Below are positions 15,601 to 24,507 of a stretch of DNA of 64,000 nucleotides, in pieces. Below the pieces are notes generated by a model. That model was not told the origin of the DNA. It was given only the letters and a program-made list of their open reading frames with translations, and searched no databases. The stretch comes from Novispirillum itersonii (lineage in GTDB: Bacteria > Pseudomonadota > Alphaproteobacteria > Rhodospirillales > Rhodospirillaceae), in assembly GCF_014205675.1 (NCBI RefSeq), contig NZ_JACIIX010000002.1, positions 62,001 through 126,000 of the forward strand, read 5' to 3'. The number at the start of each line of letters is the position of its first letter. Position 1 is the first letter of the stretch. Both the position numbers and the translations under genes were made by a program.

Positions 15601-16668
15601 ATGCACAAGACTCTTTCTCTTTTTACGGCCCTGCTGATGGCGGCCCCCGCCGTGGCGCAGGCGCAGACCGCCCCCGGCAAAAGCCCGGCATGGGCGGCCG
15701 AGGTGGTGGACGCCTCCGGCTCCAGCCGCCGTCTGGCCAAATATGAACCCCTCGCCAAAGCCGATAAGCCGTGGAACCTCTGTGTGCTGTTCCCGCACCT
15801 GAAGGACAGCTTCTGGGTGGCGGTGGCCTATGGGGTGGCCTCGGAGGCGGAACGCCAGAACGTCAACATGACCCTGTATGAAGCCGGGGGCTATTCCAAC
15901 CTGCCGCGCCAGCTGTCCCAGTTTGATGACTGCGTGGCCGCCAAGGCCGATGCGATTGTTGTCGGGGCGATTTCGGAAGCCGGTCTGGCCCAGAAAATCG
16001 CCGAGGCCCGCAAAAAGGGCATCCCGGTGATCGGCACCGTCAACCCGATCCAGAATGCCGAGACCACCGGCAAGATGTTCGTCGATTTCCCGACCATGAG
16101 CGGGCAGACCGGGCGCTATCTGGCCCGGAAGGCGGCGGACGGGGCCAAGGTGGTGGCCTTCCCCGGCCCGGCGGGCTCCGGCTGGGCGGAAGCCTATGCC
16201 CAGGGCTTCAAGGACAGCCTGAAAGACAGCAAGGTGGAGGTGCTGGACACCCGGTTCGGCGATACCGGCGTTAATGCCCAGTTGCAGCTGGTGCAGGATG
16301 CCCTTCAGGCCTATCCCGACCTGACCGTGCTGTGGGGCACCGCCCCGACCGCCGAGGCGGCCATCGGTGCGGTGGCCGAAGTGGGGCGGGAGAAGGATGT
16401 GATGATCCTGTCCACCTACGAAAATCAGGCGATGCTGGATGCGCTGAATGCCGGAAAGATCATCGGCTTTGCCACCCAGTATCCGGTGCTTCAGGGGCGG
16501 GTCGGCATTGATATGGCGGTCCGGGCCTTGCAGAAGCAGCCGGTGATGGCCTTTGCCCAGCCGGTTCCTGCGGTGATCACGCAGGATACCATCAAGGGCA
16601 TTGATATGGCGCTGGTGCTGGCCCCGGCGACGTGGCGCCCGGTGTTCTCCGTCAAAGCCACCCCGTAA
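15601..16668 (+). CDS. Periplasmic binding protein, TorT/RbsB-like
   Basis: Secreted solute receptor of the type I (RbsB-like) fold, 355 residues, signal peptide about 1-22 (ending AQAQT). Motifs such as CVLFPHLKDSFWVAVAYG, YEAGGYSNLPRQLSQFDDC and ADAIVVGAISEAGL closely resemble TorT, the TMAO-sensing partner of TorS. The gene, however, is followed 4 bases later by a ribose-type ABC ATPase and two permeases, so its main role is presumably transport. The frame is open upstream, but the ATG at 15601 gives a clean signal peptide. The ligand is unknown; the hydantoinase-type genes downstream suggest a cyclic amide or another small N-containing compound. Confidence 0.88.
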   Translation: MHKTLSLFTALLMAAPAVAQAQTAPGKSPAWAAEVVDASGSSRRLAKYEPLAKADKPWNLCVLFPHLKDSFWVAVAYGVASEAERQNVNMTLYEAGGYSNLPRQLSQFDDCVAAKADAIVVGAISEAGLAQKIAEARKKGIPVIGTVNPIQNAETTGKMFVDFPTMSGQTGRYLARKAADGAKVVAFPGPAGSGWAEAYAQGFKDSLKDSKVEVLDTRFGDTGVNAQLQLVQDALQAYPDLTVLWGTAPTAEAAIGAVAEVGREKDVMILSTYENQAMLDALNAGKIIGFATQYPVLQGRVGIDMAVRALQKQPVMAFAQPVPAVITQDTIKGIDMALVLAPATWRPVFSVKATP

Positions 16669-16672
16669 GGCC

Positions 16673-18217
16673 ATGACCGACAGTCATAACGGCGGCTTCT
16701 CCCCCGGTCCGGCCGGACCGGGGGACGGAGCCCCGCCGCTGCTGATGCTCTCCGGCATCGGCAAGCGGTTCGGCGGGGTGCGGGCGCTGGGGGATGCCAG
16801 CCTGACCCTGACGGCGGGCAGCGTGCATGTGCTGCTGGGCGAGAACGGGGCGGGCAAGTCCACCCTGATCAACATCATCGCCGGAACCTTCGGCCCCGAT
16901 GCCGGATCCTACTGCCTTGACGGGCAGGCGGTACGGGGCCTGACCCCGCACCGGGCGCGGCAGGCCGGGATCAGTGCGGTGTTTCAGGAATTCTCCCTCG
17001 CCCCCAACCTGACGGTGGAGGAAAACCTGTTTCTGGGCCGGGAGCGTCACCGCCTCGGCGTGCTGGACCGCCGGGCGATGCGGGCGCGGGCACAGGCGGT
17101 GCTGGATGATCTGGGCTTTGACATCAGCCCCCGCCAGCGCACCGGCGACCTGTCGCGGGCGCATCAGCAGATGGTGGAAATTGCTAAGGCGCTGATGGAT
17201 CCGGTCAAGGTGCTGATCCTTGACGAGCCGACCGCCTCGTTGACCGAGGCGGAAACCGAACGCCTGTTCGCGCTGGTGGACCGGCTGCGGGCGGAGGGGG
17301 TCGGGATCATCTATGTCTCCCACCGCCTGCGCGAGATCATCCGGCTGGCTGACCGCATCACCGTGCTGCGGGACGGCTGCACCATCACCAGCATCGACGC
17401 CGCCGGGGTGACCGAGGACGGACTGGTCGAACTGATGACCGGGCGGCGGATGGATGCCCTCTATCCGCAGATCCCCCATGATCCGGGGGCGGCGCTGCTG
17501 GAGCTGTCCGGCCTGACGCTGGCCAACCGCACGGTGGAGGATGTGTCCCTGATCGCCCGCGCCGGGGAGATCACCGGCATTGCCGGACTGGTCGGCTGTG
17601 GCAAGAGCGAGGTGATCCGTGCCGTCTATGGTCTGGAGACCCTTAACGGCGGGGAAATCCGCCTGAAGGGGCAGCCTTACCGTCCGTCCGGCCCGGCCCG
17701 GGCACTGGCGGCGGGGGTGTGTTACTTCCCCTCCGACCGGGTGGCGGAAGGGCTGGCGCTGGGCCGTCCGATCCGGGAAAACGCCTCGATGGCGGCGCTG
17801 GACCGCCAGAAAGGGGTGGTCCGGCGCGGACAGGAACGGTCATTCATTAAGGCCACCATGGACCGGCTGCGGCTGCGCCCGGCCAATATTGAGCGGGCGG
17901 TCGGCACCCTCTCCGGCGGCAACCGCCAGAAGGTGATGCTGGCCCGGGGCCTGACCCGCCCGACGCAGGTGTTCCTGTTCGATGAACCGACGGTCGGTAT
18001 CGATGTCGGGGCCAAGGCCGAGGTCTATGACTTTCTCCGGGATCTGGTCCGGGACGGGGCGGCGGTGGTGCTGGTGTCGTCCGATCTGCCGGAGGTACTG
18101 CACCTGTCCAACCGTCTGTACGTGATGCACCGCGGCCACATTGCCGCCGAACTGACCGGGGCGGATATCACCGAAGCGCAGGTTCTGGCCTGCTTCTTTC
18201 AGGAGGATGCGGCATGA
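16673..18217 (+). CDS. Ribose-type ABC transporter ATPase (two ATPase domains)
   Basis: Fused double ATPase of the RbsA/MglA type, 514 residues. Domain 1 has Walker A GENGAGKST, the signature-like region LSRAHQQMVEIAKAL and Walker B LILDEPTASLT. Domain 2 has a degenerate P-loop GLVGCGKSEV, a good signature LSGGNRQKVMLARGL and Walker B FLFDEPTVGID. This asymmetry is normal for the family. The ATG at 16673 comes 4 bases after the stop of the binding protein; the longer upstream frame overlaps that gene and is not used. It overlaps the first permease gene by 4 bases. Confidence 0.95.
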   Translation: MTDSHNGGFSPGPAGPGDGAPPLLMLSGIGKRFGGVRALGDASLTLTAGSVHVLLGENGAGKSTLINIIAGTFGPDAGSYCLDGQAVRGLTPHRARQAGISAVFQEFSLAPNLTVEENLFLGRERHRLGVLDRRAMRARAQAVLDDLGFDISPRQRTGDLSRAHQQMVEIAKALMDPVKVLILDEPTASLTEAETERLFALVDRLRAEGVGIIYVSHRLREIIRLADRITVLRDGCTITSIDAAGVTEDGLVELMTGRRMDALYPQIPHDPGAALLELSGLTLANRTVEDVSLIARAGEITGIAGLVGCGKSEVIRAVYGLETLNGGEIRLKGQPYRPSGPARALAAGVCYFPSDRVAEGLALGRPIRENASMAALDRQKGVVRRGQERSFIKATMDRLRLRPANIERAVGTLSGGNRQKVMLARGLTRPTQVFLFDEPTVGIDVGAKAEVYDFLRDLVRDGAAVVLVSSDLPEVLHLSNRLYVMHRGHIAAELTGADITEAQVLACFFQEDAA

Positions 18218-19236
18218 GCGTGCATCTGCCGTCCCATCACCCGCAGCCACAGCAGGGGGCCGAGCGCCTGATGCTGGCGGTGGCGGGCATTGGCCTGCTG
18301 CCGCTGCTGCTGCTGGCCTTGGTTGCGGTCCTGGCCCTGACCGAGCCGAGATTTCTCGGCACCGCCAATCTTCTCAACATTCTGCGGTCCGCTTCGGTGC
18401 TGGCGGTGGTGGCTTCCGGCCAGATGCTGGTGCTGATCGTCGGCGGCTTTGACCTGTCGGTCGGGGCGGTGGTGGCACTGTCCTCCACGGTCGGGGCAAC
18501 GGCGATGGCCGGGGCTGCGGCCTCCGGGGTGTCTCCGGCACTGGCCATCACCGTCGGCTGTGCCGCCGGTCTGGGGGCCGGGGCGCTGGTCGGGCTGGTC
18601 AACGGCCTGTGCGTGGCGGTGCTGAAGGTGTCGCCGTTTATGGTGACGCTGGGGACCATGTCGGCGGCGTCCGGGGTGGCGCTGCTGCTGACCAACGGCA
18701 TCCCGGTCTATGGCCTGCCGGATGGCTTTGTCACCGGCTTTGGCCGGGCGGTGTGGCTGGGTCTGCCGTCGGCGCTGGTGGTCAGCCTGATCCTGCTGGG
18801 GGTGGTGGCGGTGCTGCAACGCCATACGCTGGCCGGTCCGGCCCTGCGGGCGGTCGGCGGCAATGTACAGGCGGCCCGCGTCAGCGGGGTGGCGGTGCGG
18901 GGCTGGACCGTGTCCGCCTATGTCGGCTGTTCGCTTCTGGCGGCGCTGACCGGTCTGCTGCTGACGGCGCGGATCGGGTCCGGTCAGGCCAGTCTGGGCG
19001 GATTGAATATGACGATGGAAAGCATTGCCACGGCGGTGATCGCCGGGGTGTCGCTGCGCGGCGGGGCCGGACGGGTGGAGATGGTGGCGCTGGGGGCGGT
19101 GTTTCTGGCCGTCATCAGCAACGCCATGAACCTGTCGCGGGTCGACAGCAAGGCGCAGCTGGTGGTGCTGGGGGTGATCCTGATCGCCGCCGTCGCGCTG
19201 GATGAACTGGGGAAACGGAGGCGGGTCCGTGTCTGA
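18214..19236 (+). CDS. Ribose-type ABC transporter permease 1
   Basis: Inner-membrane permease of the RbsC family (branched-chain/ribose type), 340 residues with about nine or ten hydrophobic segments. Characteristic stretches are ILRSASVLAVVASGQMLVLI, GGFDLSVGAVVALSS and, near the end, MESIATAVIAGVSLRGGAGR. It overlaps the ATPase gene by 4 bases (ATGA) and the second permease slightly. A proline/glutamine/histidine-rich cytoplasmic N-terminus precedes the first membrane helix. Confidence 0.94.
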   Translation: MSVHLPSHHPQPQQGAERLMLAVAGIGLLPLLLLALVAVLALTEPRFLGTANLLNILRSASVLAVVASGQMLVLIVGGFDLSVGAVVALSSTVGATAMAGAAASGVSPALAITVGCAAGLGAGALVGLVNGLCVAVLKVSPFMVTLGTMSAASGVALLLTNGIPVYGLPDGFVTGFGRAVWLGLPSALVVSLILLGVVAVLQRHTLAGPALRAVGGNVQAARVSGVAVRGWTVSAYVGCSLLAALTGLLLTARIGSGQASLGGLNMTMESIATAVIAGVSLRGGAGRVEMVALGAVFLAVISNAMNLSRVDSKAQLVVLGVILIAAVALDELGKRRRVRV

Positions 19237-20170
19237 TCCTATTTCTTTGCGCGGGATGATCCCGCATCTGGCCCTGCCGCTGGCGCTGGCGGTGATGCTG
19301 ACCGGCTTTTCCGCCGTCGAGCCGCGCAGCCTGTCGGCAGGCAACCTGTTGAATGTGCTGGAACAGTCCAGCTATCTGATCGTCTTTACGCTGGCGCAGA
19401 CGGTGGTGCTGCTGACCCGGGGCTTTGATCTGTCGGTCGGCATGGCGGCCTCGGCGGTCAGTGTGGCGGCGGCGCTGGCGGCGGTCAGTGCCGGGCCCGC
19501 CGCCGGACTGGCCGTGGCCCTGCTGCTGGCCGGGGCGGTCGGTCTGCTCAACGGGACAGTGGTGGCACTGCTGCGGGTCAATCCGTTTGTCGCCACTCTG
19601 GGCATGCTGAACATCTGCCTCGGTCTGGCCTCCACCCTGTCCGGGGGCCGTCCGGTCACCGGGGTGCCGGAGGGGCTGACCACCCTGTTTTACAGCGGGA
19701 CGGTGCTGGGGATACCGGCCCCGGTGCTGATTGCCGCCCTGTGCAGCCTCGGGCTGGCCCTGCTGCTGCACCGCACGGTGTTCGGCCGGTCGCTGTATCT
19801 GACCGGCGGCAATCCCCGGGCGGCGGAGGTCGCCGGGGTGCGGGTGCGGGCCACCCTGATCGGGGCCTATACGCTGTGCGCCCTGCTGGCCGGACTGGGG
19901 GCGGTGATGCTGACCGCCCGCACCGGATCGGGCGAACCCAGCCTTGGCGGATCGCTGACGCTGGAGTCCATCGCTGCGGCGGTCATCGGCGGGGTCAGCC
20001 TGCGCGGCGGATCCGGCGGGGTGACCGGGGCGGTGCTGGGGGCGGTGTTCGTCACCGCCCTGTCCAACGGCATGAACCTGACCCGGGTCGACGGCAACGT
20101 GCAGATGATCGTGCTGGGCGTGGTGGTGGTGGCCGCCGTGGCGCTGGACCGTTTCCGCGACAGCCGCTGA
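19229..20170 (+). CDS. Ribose-type ABC transporter permease 2
   Basis: Second RbsC-type permease, 313 residues, a paralogue of the preceding gene (shared motifs RGFDLSVGMAAS and LESIAAAVIGGVSLRGGSGG), so the transporter is probably a heterodimer. The start is taken as GTG at 19229, directly after GGAGGCGGGTCC; the ATG at 19202 lies deep inside the previous gene and has no ribosome site. The start overlaps the previous stop by 8 bases. Four copies of a 14-bp repeat begin at its stop codon. Confidence 0.92.
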   Translation: MSDPISLRGMIPHLALPLALAVMLTGFSAVEPRSLSAGNLLNVLEQSSYLIVFTLAQTVVLLTRGFDLSVGMAASAVSVAAALAAVSAGPAAGLAVALLLAGAVGLLNGTVVALLRVNPFVATLGMLNICLGLASTLSGGRPVTGVPEGLTTLFYSGTVLGIPAPVLIAALCSLGLALLLHRTVFGRSLYLTGGNPRAAEVAGVRVRATLIGAYTLCALLAGLGAVMLTARTGSGEPSLGGSLTLESIAAAVIGGVSLRGGSGGVTGAVLGAVFVTALSNGMNLTRVDGNVQMIVLGVVVVAAVALDRFRDSR

Positions 20171-20224
20171 GCCGGTTTCCCAGAGCCGGTTTTTCTGAGC
20201 CGGTTTTTCTGAGCCGGTTTTTCT
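20169..20224. repeat. Four tandem 14-bp repeats
   Basis: Unit GAGCCGGTTTTTCT, with copies at 20169-20182 (variant ending TTTCCCA), 20183-20196, 20197-20210 and 20211-20224. The array overlaps the stop codon of permease 2 and lies 118 bases before the HyuB start. It has T-runs but no hairpin. A role in the operon is not evident. Confidence 0.95.
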
Positions 20225-20342
20225 GATCCGGGCAATGCTCTGGCCGACAAATCGCCATGCGCTGGGCGGCAAGAGAACCCGCCCCAGACCCGGTAGCATC
20301 GTTTTATTCCAAACAAAAAAATCAGCCCTTCAGGAGGCTTTT

Positions 20343-22112
20343 ATGTCAACTGCTCCGAAGTCCCGGGGTCCGGTGGACCCGATCACCCTTGCCGTGGTGC
20401 GCGGCGCGCTGGAAACCGCCCAGCGGGAAATGACCGTGACGCTGGAAAAAACCGGCCGGTCGAGCGTGTTCAATCTGGCCCACGATTATTCCAACGCCCT
20501 GTTTGATGCCAATCCGGAGATGATTCTACAGGGGCAGGATATCCCGATTCACATGGGGTCACTGATCCCGGCGATGAAGGCGGTGTCGGCCTTCTTCGGC
20601 GAGGATATCAATGAAGGCGATGTGATCTATCACAACGATCCGGCCTATGCCGGCAGCCATATCATTGACTGCTGCATGTACAAGCCGGTGTTTTATCAGG
20701 GCGAGCTGGTGTTCTGGACGGTCTGCAAAGGCCACCTGACCGATATCGGCGGCCCGGTGCCTGCCGGGTACAACCCCAACGCCACCGAGATCTATGCCGA
20801 AGGCCTGCGGATTCCGCCGGTCAAGCTGTGGGACAAGGGGCGGCGGCGGGAGGATGTCATCAACCTGCTGCTGACCAACATGCGGGCCCGCCGCGATCAG
20901 GAAGGCGACCTGAATGCCCAGTTCGGGGCCTGCCGGGTCGGGGAGCGCAACCTGATCGCCCTGCTCGACAAATATGGCATCGACACGGTGCGGGCCTGTA
21001 TCGAAGAGCTGAAGTCGATGGCCGACCGCCAGATGCGCAGCCTGATCGCCTCGGTCCCCGATGGCAGCTACACCGGTACGGCGGTGCTGGAGGATGCCGG
21101 GCACGGCTTCGGCGAGATGGAGATTTCCGCCACCATCACCATCAAGGCCGACACCTGTCACGTCGCCATCAAGAGCCCGCCGCAGATCCCTTATTTCATC
21201 AATTCCTACGCCGGGAACTCGATGTCGGGGATCTATCTCGGCCTGATGATGTTTGCCCAGCTGCCGCCGCCCTATAACGAAGGGCTGTACCGCTGCGTCA
21301 CCGTTGATCTGGGCGACCACGGCACCCTGTGCAATGCGAAAGAACCGGCCCCGCACGTCAACTGCACCACCACGCCGATGGAAACCCTGACCGATGCGGT
21401 GCGTCTGGCCTTTGAGAAAGCGGCCCCGGAACGGGTGTCGGCGTCGTGGGGGCATGCCTCCGGCATCAACATCGCCGGGCGCGATCCGCGCACCGGGGAT
21501 GAGTATGTGACGATGGTTCTGGCCTCGATCATTTCCGGTGCCGGGGCGACGCAGGCGATGGACGGCTGGCATTCCCGCGGGCCGCTGTGCTGTTTCGGGG
21601 CGCTGACCTCCGGCGATGTCGAGCTGCTGGAACATTCCTATCCGATCATCGTCCACCGTTACGGCCTGATCCCGGACAGTGGCGGGGCCGGGCGCTATCG
21701 CGGTGGCAGCGGTACCGACTGGGAGGTGGAACCGATCGGCCATGACATGACGGTGGTTGCCTTCGGGGAGGGCCGCCAGATTCCGACGCAGGGCACGGCC
21801 GGGGCGCGCAATGCGCTGCTGGATCCCAAGCTGGGGCGGATCACCATCACCCGGGCTGATGGCAGCCGGGAAGAGCATGTGAAGAACCTGATCACCACCA
21901 TCCGCCCCGGCGAACGGGTGCGCAACCGCAATCCCGGCGGCGGCGGCTACGGCAATCCGTTCACCCGCCCGGCGGAGGCGGTGGCCCTGGATGTGCGCGA
22001 CGGTCTGGTGACGGTGGAGGCCGCCCGTGTGGAATACGGGGTGGTGATCGACCCCCTGACCTTTGCCGTTGATGCCCCGGCCACGCAGGCGCTGCGCACC
22101 GCCGCTGCCTGA
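20343..22112 (+). CDS. Hydantoinase/oxoprolinase family protein, B subunit
   Basis: HyuB-type subunit, 589 residues. Together with the HyuA subunit such enzymes hydrolyse cyclic amides (N-methylhydantoin, 5-oxoproline) using ATP, and related pairs carboxylate ketones. Signatures are VDPITLAVVRGALETAQREM at the start, LFDANPEMILQGQDIPIH, VIYHNDPAYAGSHIIDCCM and GGAGRYRGGSGTDWEVEP. AGGAGG lies at the right distance from the ATG at 20343, so the longer frame from 20235 is rejected. It follows the ABC permeases and is followed 33 bases later by HyuA. The exact substrate cannot be told from sequence. Confidence 0.92.
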   Translation: MSTAPKSRGPVDPITLAVVRGALETAQREMTVTLEKTGRSSVFNLAHDYSNALFDANPEMILQGQDIPIHMGSLIPAMKAVSAFFGEDINEGDVIYHNDPAYAGSHIIDCCMYKPVFYQGELVFWTVCKGHLTDIGGPVPAGYNPNATEIYAEGLRIPPVKLWDKGRRREDVINLLLTNMRARRDQEGDLNAQFGACRVGERNLIALLDKYGIDTVRACIEELKSMADRQMRSLIASVPDGSYTGTAVLEDAGHGFGEMEISATITIKADTCHVAIKSPPQIPYFINSYAGNSMSGIYLGLMMFAQLPPPYNEGLYRCVTVDLGDHGTLCNAKEPAPHVNCTTTPMETLTDAVRLAFEKAAPERVSASWGHASGINIAGRDPRTGDEYVTMVLASIISGAGATQAMDGWHSRGPLCCFGALTSGDVELLEHSYPIIVHRYGLIPDSGGAGRYRGGSGTDWEVEPIGHDMTVVAFGEGRQIPTQGTAGARNALLDPKLGRITITRADGSREEHVKNLITTIRPGERVRNRNPGGGGYGNPFTRPAEAVALDVRDGLVTVEAARVEYGVVIDPLTFAVDAPATQALRTAAA

Positions 22113-22145
22113 CCGACCGCCCCGTCTTAGATAAGGAAATTGACC

Positions 22146-24287
22146 ATGCAGGGTAAATATCGTCTGGGCATTGACGCCGGCGGCACCTTCACCGACTTCA
22201 TTCTGGCTGAATATCCGGGCAAGATTCACCTGTTCAAGGCGCCGTCGTCGCCGCAGGACGGCACCATCGCCATCAGCAACGGTCTGGCCCAGATCAGCGC
22301 CGCGCTGGGCGTGCCGGTGGAAACCATTATCGGCGAGGCCGATCTGTACATCAACGGCACCACGGTGGCCCTGAACGCCCTGATCGAGAAGAAGGGGGTG
22401 AAGGTCGGTCTGCTGTGCACCGCCGGGCATGAGGACAGCATGGAAATCCGCCTTGGCCACAAGGAAGAGGGTTTCCGCTACGATGCCGATTATCCCCCGG
22501 CCTTCATGCTGGTGCCGCGCCGCCTGCGGGTGCCGGTGAACGAGCGGGTGCTGTCCGACGGGTCGGTCCGGCAGGCGATGGATGAGGACGAGGTCCGCGC
22601 CGCCGCCGAGCTGTTCCGCCGGGAAGGGGTGGAAAGCGTGGCGGTGTCGTTCCTGTGGTCGGTGGCCAATCCGGCGCACGAACTGCGGGCAGCGGAAATC
22701 CTGCGCGAGATGCTGCCCGGCGTGTTCATCTGCACCGGTTGCGAGGTTTACCCGCAGATCCGCGAATACACCCGCACCTCGACCACGGTGGTCAATGCCT
22801 ATCTGTCGCCGGTGATGGGGCGCTATGTCTCCCACATCGACGAGTATTTCGAAAAGATCGGGGCCCGTCATCCGGTGCGCTATTTCCAGTCCAACGGCGG
22901 GCTGGCGGTGGGCGGCACCATGCGGACCCGGGCGGTCAACGCCATTAACTCCGGCCCGGCGTCGGCCCCGCAGGCCGGGCTGTTCGTCGCCCGCCCGTTT
23001 GGCATCGACAATGTCATCACCGTTGATATGGGCGGTACGTCGTTTGACATCACCCTGACCCGCAACGGCCAGACCAATCTGAACAAGAATGTCGATTTCC
23101 TGCGCTACCGCATCGGGGTGCCGATGATTCAGGTGGAAACGCTGGGGGCCGGTGGCGGGTCTATCGCCCGTATCAACGAGCTGGGGATGCTGGAGGTCGG
23201 GCCGGAAAGCGCCGGGGCGATGCCGGGGCCGGTCTGTTATGGCAAGGGCGGGGTCAAGCCGACTGTGACCGATGCCAATCTGGTGCTGGGCTACCTCAAC
23301 CCTGACCGGATCCTCGGCGGCAGCATCCGCCTGAACCGCGAGGCGGCGATTGAGGCGATCCGCCGGGATGTCGCCGATCCGCTGGGGATTTCGGTGGAGA
23401 AAGCGGCGCATGGTATCTCCACCATCGTCAACATCAACATGGTCAACGGCATCCGCCGGGTGTCGATCGAGCGGGGCTATGATCCGCGCGATTTCGCCCT
23501 GATCTGCGCCGGTGGGGCGGCCGGGATGCACATCTGTGCGCTGGCTGACGAAATGGGCATCGACACCGTGCTGGTGCCGAAGGTGGCCTCCGGCCTGTGT
23601 GCCTTCGGTCAGATCATTTCGGACATGAAGTACACCTATCTGGCATCGCTGCCGATGCGTCTGGACGGGGTGTATGGCGAGCAGGCCGATGTGATGGCCC
23701 GCCTGACCGCCCGCTTCGCCGAGCTGGAGGAACAGGGGCGCACCGCCCTGATGTCCGACGGGTTCAGCGACGGCGAGATCGAGTTCCGCCGCAGTGTTGA
23801 GCTGCGCTACCTCGGGCAGGTGCATGAATGCACGGTCGAGGTGCCGGCCGGACCGCTGAACCGGGACCGGATCCATGCCATTCTGACGGCATTCCACCGC
23901 CGGTATGAGGACCTGTATACCTACAGCGAGCCGCACAGCCCGGTGGAACTGGTGAATCTGGAGGTCACCGCCATCGGCCACGTCTCCAAGCCGCGTCTGC
24001 CGGATCTGCCGGTCGGGGACCGCGAGGCGGGTGCCGCCCTGACCGGCAGGCGTCCGGCGCTGTTCGGCGGCGATGCCGATTGGCAGGCCACCCCGGTCTA
24101 TGACGGGGCGAAGATGGTGGGCGGCAACCATGTTGCCGGTCCGGCGATCATCGAGGAGGCCACCACCAACGTGGTGCTGCTGCCCGGCTGGCAGGCGACC
24201 CTGCATGTGTCCGGCACCTATCTGCTGACCCGCACCGGCAGTGCCGCTGCGGCGCGGGCACAGCAGGCGGATGCCGTTCCGGCCTGA
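22146..24287 (+). CDS. Hydantoinase/oxoprolinase family protein, A subunit
   Basis: HyuA-type ATP-binding subunit, 713 residues, of the ASKHA-related fold. The N-terminal phosphate loop LGIDAGGTFTDFILAE, the segment NGTTVALNALIEKKG, the central DMGGTSFDITL (about residue 295) and CAGGAAGMHICALADEMG are all family hallmarks. The start is taken at ATG 22146 after AAGGAAATTGACC; a TTG two codons upstream is also in frame. With HyuB it should form the hydrolase that processes the compound imported by the TorT-like ABC system, although that link rests only on gene order. A strong terminator follows. Confidence 0.93.
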   Translation: MQGKYRLGIDAGGTFTDFILAEYPGKIHLFKAPSSPQDGTIAISNGLAQISAALGVPVETIIGEADLYINGTTVALNALIEKKGVKVGLLCTAGHEDSMEIRLGHKEEGFRYDADYPPAFMLVPRRLRVPVNERVLSDGSVRQAMDEDEVRAAAELFRREGVESVAVSFLWSVANPAHELRAAEILREMLPGVFICTGCEVYPQIREYTRTSTTVVNAYLSPVMGRYVSHIDEYFEKIGARHPVRYFQSNGGLAVGGTMRTRAVNAINSGPASAPQAGLFVARPFGIDNVITVDMGGTSFDITLTRNGQTNLNKNVDFLRYRIGVPMIQVETLGAGGGSIARINELGMLEVGPESAGAMPGPVCYGKGGVKPTVTDANLVLGYLNPDRILGGSIRLNREAAIEAIRRDVADPLGISVEKAAHGISTIVNINMVNGIRRVSIERGYDPRDFALICAGGAAGMHICALADEMGIDTVLVPKVASGLCAFGQIISDMKYTYLASLPMRLDGVYGEQADVMARLTARFAELEEQGRTALMSDGFSDGEIEFRRSVELRYLGQVHECTVEVPAGPLNRDRIHAILTAFHRRYEDLYTYSEPHSPVELVNLEVTAIGHVSKPRLPDLPVGDREAGAALTGRRPALFGGDADWQATPVYDGAKMVGGNHVAGPAIIEEATTNVVLLPGWQATLHVSGTYLLTRTGSAAAARAQQADAVPA

Positions 24288-24303
24288 CCGGGCGGGGAGG
24301 CCG

Positions 24304-24344
24304 TCCACGGCCCGGGGCAGATCCCGGGCCGTGGATGTGTTTTT
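24304..24344 (+). terminator. Rho-independent terminator of the hyuBA operon
   Basis: A 13-bp perfect stem (TCCACGGCCCGGG at 24304-24316, CCCGGGCCGTGGA at 24323-24335) with a 6-base loop, then ATGTG and five T at 24340-24344. It closes the ABC-hydantoinase transcript 16 bases after the HyuA stop. Confidence 0.9.
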
Positions 24345-24507
24345 ACTGATTTACTGTTGTCCGGGGGAGTGGACTGGCGCACGCTGTCCGTAAACGGTCA
24401 AAAAAATCCCGTTACAGAGGCCGGAACCATAATCGGCCCGCAAGGGGAGTCCGGAAACGTCCATCGGACCACACGGTGGATGGGTTTGCCTGGGGAGGCA
24501 CACAGCC

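Noticed and set aside
20559-24308. 1249-codon open frame on the minus strand opposite the hydantoinase genes
   Set aside because: It is the antisense shadow of two well-identified genes; the translation is Gly/Arg/His-rich without domains, a normal effect of high GC content.
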